Positions 52,896-62,449 are shown, counted from the first letter of the stretch. The stretch: 64,000 nucleotides of DNA from Loktanella sp. Alg231-35 (GCF_900143545.1 NZ_FREV01000001.1:248001-312000); one strand, 5' to 3'. Notes: a model not told the origin generated them from the letters alone. Translations and numbers: made by a program.

Positions 52896-53933
52896 ATGAC
52901 CACAAGACGTAACTTCATTCGGAATGCCGGCCTTGCCGGGGCCGCGACCTTGGCGGCACCTTCGGTTGCACGTGCGCAAGAAGCGATCAAATGGCGCTTT
53001 CAGACCTACGCGGGTTCTGCCCTGGGTGAGCATGTGACCAAGCCAGTCATCGACTACATTAACACCGCCGCCAACGGTGAGCTAGAAGTGGAGCTGTTCT
53101 ATGCCGATCAGATCGTCCCCACGGGCGAGCTGTTTCAGGCCCTGCAGCGGGGTACGATTGATGGCGTGCACTCTGACGACGATTCCATGGCTTCACCTAC
53201 ACCTTTGCAGCAGTTTGGTGGGTACTTCCCGTTTGCGACCAAGCACATCCTTGATGTGCCTGTGCTGTTCAACCAGTACGGCCTGAAGGAAATCTGGGAA
53301 GAAGAATATGCCAAAGTTGGTGTCAAATGGTTGTCGGCTGCGGGACAGGACCCCTGCAACTTCAACACAACCAAAGAGATCACCAGCGTGGCTGACCTTG
53401 ATGGTTTGCGGCTATATACCTTCCCCACCGCAGGCCGGTTCCTGACGCAATTTGGCGTTGTTCCGGTGAACATCCCATACGAGGATGCCGAAGTTGCCGT
53501 GCAAACAGGCGAATTGGACGGCATGGCATGGTCCGGCATCACCGAGGACTACACCGTCGGATGGGCTGACGTGACCGACTATTTCCTGACCAACAACATC
53601 TCGGGTGCTTGGATCGGGTCATGGTTCGTGAACGAAGAACGTTGGGCCGATCTACCAGAGCACCTTAAGGCTATCGTGATGGCCGCGACGGAAGCAGGAC
53701 ATACCTATCGCAACCAGTGGTACTGGGGCGGTGAAGCGGCACTGCGCGCCAATGGCGATAAGTTGCAGCTGCGGTCGGTTCCGGCGAACGAATGGGCCGA
53801 GGTTGAAAACGCTGCCAAAGAGTTCTGGGAAGAAGTGGCGCAGGAAGGCGAAGTGCATCAGAAGATCGTCAACATCTTCAAAGAGTACAATGCCGTCATC
53901 AATCAGGCCGGTGCCCCCTACAATTTCGAGTAG
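52896..53933 (+). CDS. TRAP transporter substrate-binding protein (DctP type)
   Basis: 345 residues. Twin-arginine-like signal TTRRNFIRNAGLAGAATLAA, mature part from about EAIKWRFQTYAG. Typical regions: VELFYADQIVPTGELFQAL, DLDGLRLYTFPTAGRFL (the conserved arginine that binds carboxylates) and AEVAVQTGELDGMAWSGI. The carboxylate-binding arginine suggests an organic acid or amino-acid-like substrate. Followed by a strong stem-loop (53952-53982). Confidence 0.93.
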   Translation: MTTRRNFIRNAGLAGAATLAAPSVARAQEAIKWRFQTYAGSALGEHVTKPVIDYINTAANGELEVELFYADQIVPTGELFQALQRGTIDGVHSDDDSMASPTPLQQFGGYFPFATKHILDVPVLFNQYGLKEIWEEEYAKVGVKWLSAAGQDPCNFNTTKEITSVADLDGLRLYTFPTAGRFLTQFGVVPVNIPYEDAEVAVQTGELDGMAWSGITEDYTVGWADVTDYFLTNNISGAWIGSWFVNEERWADLPEHLKAIVMAATEAGHTYRNQWYWGGEAALRANGDKLQLRSVPANEWAEVENAAKEFWEEVAQEGEVHQKIVNIFKEYNAVINQAGAPYNFE

Positions 53934-53951
53934 GGCAACGCAGAAAATATC

Positions 53952-53982
53952 AAACCATCCCGCATTGCATGCGGGGTGGTTT
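53952..53982 (+). promoter_or_regulatory. Strong stem-loop after the TRAP binding-protein gene
   Basis: 13-bp stem AAACCATCCCGCA/TGCGGGGTGGTTT (one G-U pair) with a TTGCA loop, 18 bases after the stop. There is no extra T-run, so it should act mainly as a 3' stabiliser or partial terminator that keeps the binding protein more abundant than downstream enzymes. Confidence 0.75.
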
Positions 53983-54005
53983 CAACGCGGATAAGGAAAC
54001 TGATA

Positions 54006-55370
54006 ATGGCTGGCAATCTCACGTTTGAGGCACTCAAAACGGCTGTCAAGGACGGTTCCATCGACACAGTCCTGACCTGTTTTCCAGACATGCAGGGCCG
54101 CTTGATGGGTAAACGCTTTCATGGCGTTAACTTTGTTGAGACGTCATTCAAGGAAACGCATTGCTGCAACTACCTGCTGGCCACCGATTTGGAGATGGCC
54201 ACACCTGACGGTTATGCCGCGAGCAGCTGGGAACAGGGCTATGGTGACTACATCATGGCACCCGATTTGACGACGATCCGCATTTTGCCGTGGCTTGAGG
54301 GCACGGCGATGGTCTTGTGTGACATCCTTGATCACCACACGCACGCACCGGTGCCCCATGCCCCGCGGCAGATGCTGAAAAGGCAGATTGCCCGCCTGAA
54401 AGAACTGGGCTTTGACGCGATGATGGCGACCGAGTTGGAGTTCTTTTTGTTCGAAAAGTCCTTTGACGATATCCGCAAAGGTGGCTTCCGCGATCTGACC
54501 CCGATCAGTGGGTATAACGAAGATTACAACATCCTGCAGACCACCAAGGAAGAAGGCGTGATGCGCCCGATCCGCAATCACCTGTTCGGCGCTGGTCTGC
54601 CAATTGAGAATACCAAAGGCGAGGCCGAGACCGGTCAGGAAGAGCTGAATATCCGCTATGCCGACGCCCTTGATTGCGCCGATCACCATACGATTGCGAA
54701 AAACGGGATTAAGGAAATCGCTTGGCAGCAGGGCTATGCAGCAACGTTTCTGCCAAAGTGGGACCATACAAAGGTAGGTAGCTCATCTCATGTGCATCAG
54801 TCGCTGTGGGTTGACGGCACGCCTGCATTTTTTGACGCCAATGCTGACCTCGGCATGTCTGATGTGATGCGGTATTATATGGCTGGGTTGATCGCCTATG
54901 CCCCGGATTACACGTTCTTTCTGGCCCCCTACATCAACAGCTACAAGCGTTTCGCCAAAGGCACATTTGCCCCGACAAAGACGGTCTGGTCCGTGGACAA
55001 CCGCACGGCTGGCTTCCGGTTGTGTGGCGATGGCACCAAAGGCATCCGTGCTGAATGCAGGATTGGTGGATCTGATCTGAATCCCTATCTGGCTCAGGCC
55101 GCGATGTTGGCAGCCGGAATAAAAGGGATCGAGGATAAGATGGAATTGGCCCCGCCGACTAGGGGCGATGTTTATGAGGACGCCAAGGCGCAGGACATTC
55201 CGCAAACGCTGCGCGCAGCAACCGAGACATTGCGCAACTCTGCAATGTTGCGCGCGGCGATGGGTGACGATGTGATTGATCACTACACCCGCAGCGCGGA
55301 ATGGGAACAAGAAGAATTCGACCGTGTCGTGACCGATTGGGAAATCGCGCGCGGTTTTGAAAGGGCTTAA
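54006..55370 (+). CDS. Glutamine-synthetase-family gamma-glutamyl ligase
   Basis: 454 residues from ATG 54006 behind AAGGAAAC. GS N-terminal domain with VLTCFPDMQGRLMGKRF, and catalytic domain with ATELEFFLFEKS, KWDHTKVGSSSHVHQSLW and NRTAGFRLCGDGTKGIRAECR. It is the GlnA-like class (PuuA/GlnA3/GlnA4/IpuC) that joins glutamate to an amine instead of ammonia. Together with the dehydrogenases that follow it fits gamma-glutamylation of an amine or amino alcohol. The amine is not identifiable. Confidence 0.92.
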   Translation: MAGNLTFEALKTAVKDGSIDTVLTCFPDMQGRLMGKRFHGVNFVETSFKETHCCNYLLATDLEMATPDGYAASSWEQGYGDYIMAPDLTTIRILPWLEGTAMVLCDILDHHTHAPVPHAPRQMLKRQIARLKELGFDAMMATELEFFLFEKSFDDIRKGGFRDLTPISGYNEDYNILQTTKEEGVMRPIRNHLFGAGLPIENTKGEAETGQEELNIRYADALDCADHHTIAKNGIKEIAWQQGYAATFLPKWDHTKVGSSSHVHQSLWVDGTPAFFDANADLGMSDVMRYYMAGLIAYAPDYTFFLAPYINSYKRFAKGTFAPTKTVWSVDNRTAGFRLCGDGTKGIRAECRIGGSDLNPYLAQAAMLAAGIKGIEDKMELAPPTRGDVYEDAKAQDIPQTLRAATETLRNSAMLRAAMGDDVIDHYTRSAEWEQEEFDRVVTDWEIARGFERA

Positions 55371-55372
55371 GA

Positions 55373-56740
55373 ATGATCAAATGTGTGTCCCCAATTGGCG
55401 GGTCCGTTTATGTAGAACGTCCCACGTTATCTGCCATAGATGCCAAAGCGGCCGTAGCGCGTGCAAAAGCCGCTCAAAAAGAGTGGGCTGCGCGACCGTT
55501 GGAGGACCGGATTGCCCTCGTGCAGACCGGTGTCGCGAATGTTGGTGCCATGAACGATGAAATCGTCCCTGAACTGGCGCATCAAATGGGTCGGCCCATT
55601 CGGTATGGCGGTGAATTTGGTGGGTTCAACGAGCGGGCCAGTTACATGGCCGACATCGCCAAGGATGCTTTGGCCGATATTGTTATCGAGGATAGTGATA
55701 CTTTCCGCCGTGCAATCAAACGCGTCCCACATGGCGTCGTGCTGGTCGTGGCCCCGTGGAATTACCCCTTTATGACAGCCATCAACACAGTCGCCCCAGC
55801 CCTGATTGCAGGCAACACAGTCATCCTGAAACACGCAAGCCAAACACCTTTGGCCGGCGAGCGGATGGCGCAGGCATTTCATGCCGCAGGCGTGCCGGAA
55901 GACGTGTTTCAGAATGTGTTTCTGGATCACCAGACAACGTCAGATCTGATTGCCGCAAAGTCCTTTGGCTTTGTGAACTTCACGGGCTCTGTCGGTGGGG
56001 GGCAAGCGATAGAGCGGGCCGCGGCGGGCACATTTACCGGCGTCGGGCTAGAGCTGGGCGGCAAAGACCCCGGCTATGTTTGCGATGACGCCGATCTAGA
56101 CGCCGCCGCTGAGACGTTGATTGATGGCGCGATGTTCAATGCTGGCCAGTGTTGTTGCGGGATTGAGCGGATTTATGTCGCCGAGCAGCATTTTGACGCC
56201 TTTGTCGAAAAGGCGGTGGCGATCGTCAGTGGCTACAAGCTGGGCAATCCGCTGGACCCAGAGACGACGCTGGGACCGATGGCGCACAAGCGTTTTGCAG
56301 ATGAGGTACGCCGGCAAACAGCAGAAGCGATTGCCGACGGGGCCAAGGCCCATATCGCGACTTTCGCGCAGGATGATGGCGGCGCCTACCTAACCCCTCA
56401 GATACTCACCAATGTGACCCATGATATGCGGGTGATGCGTGATGAAAGTTTTGGTCCGGTTGTGGGGATTATGCCTGTAAAGGATGACGCAGAGGCGATC
56501 CGACTGATGAACGACAGCCATTTTGGGCTGACCGCATCGGTCTGGACGGGCGATGTGGCCCGCGCTGAAGCAATCGCGGATCAGATCGAAACCGGCACCG
56601 TCTTTATGAACCGTGCGGATTATCTTGACCCGGCCCTATGCTGGACCGGCTGCAAAGACACTGGGCGGGGCGGGGGTCTTTCGTTGATCGGGTATCACAA
56701 TCTCACCCGTCCAAAATCTTACCACTTAAAGAAAGCCTAA
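55373..56740 (+). CDS. NAD-dependent aldehyde dehydrogenase
   Basis: 455 residues. VVLVVAPWNYPFMTAINTVA, GLELGGKDPGYVCDD (general base Glu) and MFNAGQCCCGIERIYV (catalytic Cys in the CCC run), LTPQILTNVTHDM and FGPVVGIMPV. Oxidises an aldehyde to the acid, here probably the aldehyde made by the neighbouring iron alcohol dehydrogenase. Directly follows the GlnA-like gene by 2 bp. Confidence 0.95.
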   Translation: MIKCVSPIGGSVYVERPTLSAIDAKAAVARAKAAQKEWAARPLEDRIALVQTGVANVGAMNDEIVPELAHQMGRPIRYGGEFGGFNERASYMADIAKDALADIVIEDSDTFRRAIKRVPHGVVLVVAPWNYPFMTAINTVAPALIAGNTVILKHASQTPLAGERMAQAFHAAGVPEDVFQNVFLDHQTTSDLIAAKSFGFVNFTGSVGGGQAIERAAAGTFTGVGLELGGKDPGYVCDDADLDAAAETLIDGAMFNAGQCCCGIERIYVAEQHFDAFVEKAVAIVSGYKLGNPLDPETTLGPMAHKRFADEVRRQTAEAIADGAKAHIATFAQDDGGAYLTPQILTNVTHDMRVMRDESFGPVVGIMPVKDDAEAIRLMNDSHFGLTASVWTGDVARAEAIADQIETGTVFMNRADYLDPALCWTGCKDTGRGGGLSLIGYHNLTRPKSYHLKKA

Positions 56741-56743
56741 GAT

Positions 56744-57889
56744 ATGTCGCTGATCGCAAATTGGTCCTACCCAACCACTATCCGTTTCGGCGCTGGCCGC
56801 ATTTCCGAGATTGCAGATGCTTGCCGCTCTGCTGGCATCAGAAAGCCACTGCTGATCACGGATCGTGGTTTGGCGAATATGGATATCACGACGAAGACGC
56901 TGGACCTGTTGGAGGCGGCGGGCCTTGGACGTGCAATCTTTGCGGATGTGGACCCGAACCCGAACGAGAAAAACGCGACGGCCGGCGTTCAGGCCTACAA
57001 GGATGGTGATCACGACGGGGTTGTTGCTTTCGGCGGCGGGTCTGGTCTTGATTTGGGGAAATTGGTGGCCTTCCTCGCGGGGCAGACACGCCCTTTGTGG
57101 GATTTTGAAGACATTGGCGATTGGTGGACCCGCGCGGATGCCGATGCCATCGCGCCGATTGTCGCTGTGCCGACGACTGCTGGAACAGGATCCGAGGTTG
57201 GCCGTGCGTCCGTCATCACCAATTCTGAGACAGAAGAGAAAAAGATCATCTTCCACCCGAAGTTTCTGCCGACGATCGTGATTTGTGACCCCGAACTGAC
57301 GGTTGGCATGCCAAAGTCGATCACGGCTGGCACTGGCCTTGATGCGTTCGCCCATTGCGTCGAGGCGTTCTGTTCACCCCACTACCACCCGATGTCGCAA
57401 GGCATGGCACTCGAAGGGATGCGGTTGGTGACGGAGTTTCTGCCGCGAGCCTTCGCAGACGGGACTGATCTGGAAGCGCGCGCTCAGATGATGTCAGCGG
57501 CAGCGATGGGCGCGACGGCATTTCAAAAGGGGTTGGGTGCGATCCATGCGCTCTCGCATCCGATTGGCGCGATTTATCACACCCATCATGGGACAACGAA
57601 CGCGGTCTGTATGCCTGCGGTCTTGCAGTTCAACAAACCCGCAATTGAAGGCATTATTACGCAAGCGTCCGACTATCTTGGGATAGCAGGCGGATTCGAT
57701 GGATTTTGCGCCCATGTAGACGATCTGAACGCGTCACTGGGTATTCCAAAGACGCTCACAGCGCTCGGCGTCACTGATCCGGATATCGACCGCATCGTTG
57801 CAGGCGCGCTGAGCGACCCCAGTACGGGCGGGAATCCTGTGGTGATGACCAAGGAAAACACCCGGGAACTGTTGCTGGCATGCTTGTGA
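56744..57889 (+). CDS. Iron-containing alcohol dehydrogenase
   Basis: 381 residues, group III ADH. FGAGRISEIADACRSAGI, FGGGSGLDLGKLVAFLA (nucleotide site) and PTTAGTGSEVGRASVI; metal ligands in GTGLDAFAHCVEAF and KGLGAIHALSHPIGAIYHTHHG. It oxidises a primary or secondary alcohol; with a gamma-glutamylated amino alcohol as substrate the product would feed the aldehyde dehydrogenase. Three bases behind the ALDH stop. Confidence 0.94.
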   Translation: MSLIANWSYPTTIRFGAGRISEIADACRSAGIRKPLLITDRGLANMDITTKTLDLLEAAGLGRAIFADVDPNPNEKNATAGVQAYKDGDHDGVVAFGGGSGLDLGKLVAFLAGQTRPLWDFEDIGDWWTRADADAIAPIVAVPTTAGTGSEVGRASVITNSETEEKKIIFHPKFLPTIVICDPELTVGMPKSITAGTGLDAFAHCVEAFCSPHYHPMSQGMALEGMRLVTEFLPRAFADGTDLEARAQMMSAAAMGATAFQKGLGAIHALSHPIGAIYHTHHGTTNAVCMPAVLQFNKPAIEGIITQASDYLGIAGGFDGFCAHVDDLNASLGIPKTLTALGVTDPDIDRIVAGALSDPSTGGNPVVMTKENTRELLLACL

Positions 57890-58050
57890 GGTTACGAAAA
57901 ATTATCGCGATGCAAGCACCGCACTGTCCAGCTAGTCGCGCGGCGCGTTTAGCTGATCAAACATAGACACATGACAGAGGTCTGACTTAATATCGTTACA
58001 AAAACCTAATCTATAACAGCAAACTGAACATCCATAGGGGGAAGAGTTCC

Positions 58051-59112
58051 ATGAAGTTTTCACTGGTATCAACCGTTACTGTTGCGGCGGCATTGACAGC
58101 ACAAATAGCGCAAGCAGATACGCTGCGGTTGCTGACTTGGGGTGGCTACGCGCCTCAAGAGGTCATCGATATGTTCGAGGCCGAGACCGGTCATACGGTC
58201 GAAGTCACGACATCTAACAATGAGGAAATGATCGCCAAGCTACGCGCCACCAACGGCAGCGGCTTTGATCTGGCCCAACCAAGCCAGGACCGGATTGCCA
58301 GCGCACAAGAAGAGTTTGGGATCTACAAGCCGATTGATATGTCGAAAGTGACCGCCGAACTGTTCATCCCGTCGATGCTTTCTGCAACGGCTGGCAACAC
58401 GACTTATGAAGGTGAGGTGTACGGCCTTCCACATGTTTGGGGCACCAGCGGTCTTGTTGTGAACACAGCGTTGGCGGGCAACGTGACCGACTACACTGAT
58501 TTGTGCGATGCATCCGTCGCCGGTCAAGTGTCCTATCGCCTGAAGCGCCCGACGCTGATCGGATTTGCTTATTCGATGGGCCTGGACCCGTTTGCCGCCT
58601 ATGGCGATCCCGACGCCTATCAAAGCATTCTCAATGAGGTCGAAGCCGAGCTGACCGAATGCAAACCGAACGTCAGAACCTACTGGGATGGCGGCGATGA
58701 GATCAAGAACCTGCTGCGTTCCGGCGAGGTTGTAGCATCTATGGCATGGGATACGGGTGGCTGGCAGTTGAACGCTGACAATCCCGATATCACCTTCGTC
58801 GCACCAGAGGCTGGCGCCTTGGGGTGGATTGACACCTTTGTACTGCCTGCACGTGGTCGCGCGGATGACGCTGCTTATGACTGGATCAACTTTGTGATGC
58901 AGCCTGAAATCGCGGCAATGATCACCAATACCGCCGGCAACTTCACAGCGGCTGTGGATGGTGATGCAGGTGTTAGCGCAGACCTTAAAGCCCGCTATCA
59001 AGGCAGCTTTGATCAGGCTGCGATCGACAACATCAAGTGGTATCCGCCCGTGCCTGCTGGTTTGGAGGCACTGGAAGGCGCGACGCTCGACCGGATCAAC
59101 GCGGCGAACTAA
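58051..59112 (+). CDS. Polyamine-type ABC transporter substrate-binding protein
   Basis: 353 residues. Signal peptide about 1-22, then LRLLTWGGYAPQEVIDMFE, GSGFDLAQPSQDRIASAQ and YWDGGDEIKNLLRSGEVVAS, the PotD/PotF pattern. Captures a cationic amine or similar solute in the periplasm. Good ribosome-binding site AGGGGGAAGAG. Separated by 161 bases from the dehydrogenase genes, so it may have its own promoter. Ends with a terminator. Confidence 0.93.
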   Translation: MKFSLVSTVTVAAALTAQIAQADTLRLLTWGGYAPQEVIDMFEAETGHTVEVTTSNNEEMIAKLRATNGSGFDLAQPSQDRIASAQEEFGIYKPIDMSKVTAELFIPSMLSATAGNTTYEGEVYGLPHVWGTSGLVVNTALAGNVTDYTDLCDASVAGQVSYRLKRPTLIGFAYSMGLDPFAAYGDPDAYQSILNEVEAELTECKPNVRTYWDGGDEIKNLLRSGEVVASMAWDTGGWQLNADNPDITFVAPEAGALGWIDTFVLPARGRADDAAYDWINFVMQPEIAAMITNTAGNFTAAVDGDAGVSADLKARYQGSFDQAAIDNIKWYPPVPAGLEALEGATLDRINAAN

Positions 59113-59131
59113 GCCCATTTGAAACCAACAT

Positions 59132-59157
59132 AAAGGGCACCTCGTGGTGCCCTTTTT
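59132..59157 (+). terminator. Rho-independent terminator after the polyamine-type binding protein
   Basis: 10-bp stem AAAGGGCACC/GGTGCCCTTT with TCGT loop, followed by TT and AAC (T-run of five). It lies 19 bases after the stop and 19 before the ATPase gene. It must be leaky, because the ATPase and permeases follow on the same strand. Confidence 0.85.
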
Positions 59158-59175
59158 AACCTGCGAGGGTGCAAT

Positions 59176-60270
59176 TTGTCCGTCCCCCATCCCGACCTTG
59201 TGTGCAGTGACCTGACGAAAGATTTCGACGCGTTTCGCGCCGTCGATCACGTCAGCTTTGAGGTTCCGCAAGGATCATTCTTTTCCATCCTCGGCCCGTC
59301 TGGCTGTGGCAAGACGACCTTATTGCGCATGATTGCAGGGTTCCAATCACCCACAAGCGGTGACCTGCGGATCAAGGGCAAGTCAATGATTGGCGTGCCG
59401 CCAAACAAGCGGCCTGTGTCGATGGTGTTTCAGCATCTGGCCCTGTTTCCGACGATGAATATCGGCGACAATGTTGGCTTTGGTTTACGCCAACGTGGTG
59501 TCGCCAAGTCTGAGATCAAGACGCGTGTAGCAGAAGTTCTTGAGCGGGTCGGCCTGCCAGGTGTGTCAGCACGGCGGATCGATCAGATATCTGGTGGGCA
59601 AAAGCAGCGCGTCGCCATTGCCCGCTGCATGGTGCTGGAGCCGGATGTGCTGTTGCTCGACGAACCTCTGGGCGCGCTCGACCTGAAGCTGCGAGAGCAT
59701 ATGAAAGTGGAGCTGAAATCGTTGCAGGCCGCTTTCAACACGACTTTTGTCTACATCACCCACGACCAGTCAGAGGCTTTGATGATGAGCGACAACATCG
59801 CGGTGATGAACAACGGCCAGTTCGAGCAGATTGGCACCCCGCACGATGTCTATCACGCGCCGAGCTCTGCTTTTGTTGCGGGCTTCGTTGGTGACGCAAA
59901 TAAGATCAATGCTAAGGTTTCAGCGGTGAACGGTGCTGTGCTGACACTGATATCTGATCGCGGATCAGAGATGAAAATCGACGCGCCGGCCAATGGGTTG
60001 AGCGTTGGGCAAAGTGCGCAGGTGTTCCTGCGGCCTGAAGCCATAGAACTGGGCGGCGCAGACGACGGCGTGAATGTGTCGCGTGGCGAGGTCGATTCCG
60101 TCCTGTTTAACGGCGCCAACAGCAGTGTGACGGTGAAAGACCAAACCGGTGACTTTTTGAAAGTCGCCTTGCCCCAAACCGGTCGTTTCGCGAACTTACG
60201 TAAAGGCGATAGTGTGTTCACCCGATGGGACCCAAAGCAGGCCCGCTGCTATCCTGCGCCGGGGGCTTGA
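59176..60270 (+). CDS. Polyamine-type ABC transporter ATP-binding protein
   Basis: 364 residues. TTG start behind GAGGGT. Walker A LGPSGCGKTTLLRM, signature ISGGQKQRVAIARC, Walker B VLLLDEPLGALD, switch His in YITHDQSEALMMSD. The C-terminal TOBE domain (about 275-360, VFLRPEAIELG) is typical for PotA/CysA-like ATPases. Energises the two permeases that follow. Confidence 0.95.
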   Translation: MSVPHPDLVCSDLTKDFDAFRAVDHVSFEVPQGSFFSILGPSGCGKTTLLRMIAGFQSPTSGDLRIKGKSMIGVPPNKRPVSMVFQHLALFPTMNIGDNVGFGLRQRGVAKSEIKTRVAEVLERVGLPGVSARRIDQISGGQKQRVAIARCMVLEPDVLLLDEPLGALDLKLREHMKVELKSLQAAFNTTFVYITHDQSEALMMSDNIAVMNNGQFEQIGTPHDVYHAPSSAFVAGFVGDANKINAKVSAVNGAVLTLISDRGSEMKIDAPANGLSVGQSAQVFLRPEAIELGGADDGVNVSRGEVDSVLFNGANSSVTVKDQTGDFLKVALPQTGRFANLRKGDSVFTRWDPKQARCYPAPGA

Positions 60271-60273
60271 GCG

Positions 60274-61140
60274 ATGGCTTCTGACACCTCTCGCCTTGGG
60301 TTCTACCTGTTGCTCGCCCCGATCCTACTTTGGCTCGTGATCCTTATTATCCTGCCGCATATCGGACTTTTCATCGTCTCTATCAGTGAAAAGATCGGGC
60401 CGCGGGAATACGAGACCGGGTTTGACAATTATGCAGCCTTCTTTGGTGAACCGCTGTACTGGCGCACCTTTGCACGCACCGCGATCATGTCGATCCTCGC
60501 GACGGTCTTGACCCTGATCCTTGGGTTTCCGATTGCCTACTACATTGCCAAACTGACGCGGGGTCGGACGAAGACCACGCTTTTCCTGATGTGCATGATC
60601 CCATTTTGGGTGTCTGAACTTGTGCGTACATTCGGCTGGATGATCCTGCTGCGCGAAACCGGGGTGATTTCTAACGCCCTTCAGTACCTTGGCCTAGTCG
60701 ATGGCCCGGTTGAGATGCTGTATAATGATGCCGCGATCATGATGGGCCTTGTTTACACCTCGATCCTGTTCATGGTCGTACCATTGGTGACCACGCTGGA
60801 CAGTCTTGACGATAGTCTGATCGAAGCGGGCTATGACTTGGGCGGGACCAGCACGTCGATTATGCGTGAGATCGTGATCCCCCACGCAATGCCTGGTATC
60901 GTGTCGGGATGTATCGTGGTCTTTATGCTGTCACTTGGGAACTATCTGACGCCGATACTGTTGGGCGGGAAAGACAGCCTGTGGTTCACGGGCATGATCT
61001 ACACCCAATTCATAACCCGCTTTAACTGGGAGTTGGGATCTGCGTTTGGGTTCTTGCTGCTGGCGCTATCGTCCCTTGTGGTTTTTGCAGGGCTAAAGCT
61101 GTCGCGCCAATCGCTGATTGAAACGATGGGGCGCACATGA
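60274..61140 (+). CDS. Polyamine-type ABC transporter permease (PotB-like)
   Basis: 288 residues, six membrane helices; first near 10-32. EAA loop in DSLDDSLIEAGYDLGGTSTS. LMCMIPFWVSELVRTFGWM is typical of the PotB/PotH class. Overlaps the next permease by 4 bases (ATGA). Confidence 0.94.
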   Translation: MASDTSRLGFYLLLAPILLWLVILIILPHIGLFIVSISEKIGPREYETGFDNYAAFFGEPLYWRTFARTAIMSILATVLTLILGFPIAYYIAKLTRGRTKTTLFLMCMIPFWVSELVRTFGWMILLRETGVISNALQYLGLVDGPVEMLYNDAAIMMGLVYTSILFMVVPLVTTLDSLDDSLIEAGYDLGGTSTSIMREIVIPHAMPGIVSGCIVVFMLSLGNYLTPILLGGKDSLWFTGMIYTQFITRFNWELGSAFGFLLLALSSLVVFAGLKLSRQSLIETMGRT

Positions 61141-61991
61141 TCCCCACTGTACCCCAACCCAGCTTTGCCAAATGGTGTTACCGCGCCTATGTCACGGCGT
61201 TCTTCGTTTACTTGGCCCTACCACTGACTGTTGTTTGTGTCTTCGCCTTTAACAACAGTGTCTTCCCGTCACTGCCGTGGGAAGGTTTCACACTCGCATG
61301 GTTCTTCGGCACCGAAGCGCCCTTTATCGGGGTGTTCCACGAACGCGCGATCATTCGGTCCATCGGCACTTCAGCTTTTGTAGCGACGTGGGTGTCCGGC
61401 CTCGCCGTGGCAGTCGGTACCTGCAACGCATTTTTGTTTGTGCGGCATGAATTCCGCGGCAAGGGGCTGCTGTATATGCTCATGCTACTGCCGCTGATCA
61501 TTCCGGGGGTAATCCTTGGGATTTCGATATTGGTGTTCTCCAGTTCGGTTGCCAACACGTTGGAAGACGCGACAGGTCTGTGGTTTGATGGCCTGCGCCC
61601 CGGTCTGATCCTCGTTATCCTCGGTCAGTTTTCGTTTATCACAACCTTCGCTACGCTGGTCATCTCGGCCAGACTGCAAAAGTTTGACCCGAGCCTAGAG
61701 GAAGCTGCCCTGAACCTTGGCGCCAGCAAATGGGGCGCCATCCGGCAGATCACGCTGCCGTTTCTAACTCCTGCCATCGTGGCCTCGGCGGTTGTGTCGG
61801 TGCTGATGAGTTTCGAGAATTTTAACACCACACTGATGCTGGTGGGATCTGACTCGCCGTTGACCATCACAATGTTCGACAAGCTCAAGCAAGGATCGAC
61901 ACCCGTTCTGAACGCGGTGTCGTTGCTATTGATCATGGTGTCGGCAGTACTTGGGATGATGTCACTATTGTTCCAAGGCAGGAAGCGTTAG
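61137..61991 (+). CDS. Polyamine-type ABC transporter permease (PotC-like)
   Basis: 284 residues, six helices. EAA loop in FDPSLEEAALNLGASKWGA. PLTVVCVFAFNNSVFPSLPW is the PotC/PotI entry region. Last gene of the importer; no terminator recognised in the 217 bases before the tRNA gene. Confidence 0.94.
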   Translation: MIPTVPQPSFAKWCYRAYVTAFFVYLALPLTVVCVFAFNNSVFPSLPWEGFTLAWFFGTEAPFIGVFHERAIIRSIGTSAFVATWVSGLAVAVGTCNAFLFVRHEFRGKGLLYMLMLLPLIIPGVILGISILVFSSSVANTLEDATGLWFDGLRPGLILVILGQFSFITTFATLVISARLQKFDPSLEEAALNLGASKWGAIRQITLPFLTPAIVASAVVSVLMSFENFNTTLMLVGSDSPLTITMFDKLKQGSTPVLNAVSLLLIMVSAVLGMMSLLFQGRKR

Positions 61992-62208
61992 CACATACGG
62001 CGCATTTCGATTGAGCTGTCAGGACAAAAGCGCGAACAACTCCGCTAGGTGAACCAGCTTCTACACGTCAAACTGCCTGCCAGCGTCTGCCACCTGATCT
62101 ATTCGCACCAGCCTATCTTCCTCCCCGCGAGAAAAGGCGGACAGGTCAATTGGGGCGAATGCAGCTCTGACCGCGCAACAAACGATAATAAACAAATATT
62201 GTGGAATT

Positions 62209-62295
62209 TGGTGCCCAGGAGAGGACTCGAACCTCCACGTCCATACAGACACCAGCACCTGAAGCTGGCGCGTCTACCAATTCCGCCACCTGGGC
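62209..62295 (-). tRNA. tRNA-Leu (anticodon CAG)
   Basis: 87 bases with acceptor stem GCCCAGG/CCTGGGC, D-arm AATTGGTAGACGC, anticodon stem CCAGC/GCTGG with loop TTCAGGT (anticodon CAG), long variable arm TGTCTGTATGGACGT as in class II tRNAs, and T-arm GGAGG-TTCGAGT-CCTCT. The 3' CCA is encoded (62209-62211). Read on the minus strand; the promoter is visible upstream. Confidence 0.97.
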
Positions 62296-62311
62296 AGGTC
62301 ACGTGAGGGGC

Positions 62312-62340
62312 GATTTACGCGCGGTTGTTGGTCCTGTCAA
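62312..62340 (-). promoter_or_regulatory. Sigma-70-type promoter of tRNA-Leu
   Basis: On the minus strand TTGACA (62340-62335), a 17-base spacer, then TAAATC (62317-62312). The -10 element ends 17 bases before the mature tRNA 5' end. Perfect -35 and spacing make this the best promoter seen in the window. Confidence 0.8.
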
Positions 62341-62449
62341 CGCGATTCGAGGTGAAAAGCGCTTTGCTTGATTGAATCATCAGGATTGCGCCTTGTCTGA
62401 CCATTGGGGGGCGGATAAACCCGTCATGGAAATCTAAGAGGTCACCCCA

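Noticed and set aside
58240-59271. Minus-strand frame of 343 codons opposite the polyamine-type binding-protein gene
   Set aside because: Runs through a clear terminator and the start of the ATPase gene; no ribosome-binding site or motif.
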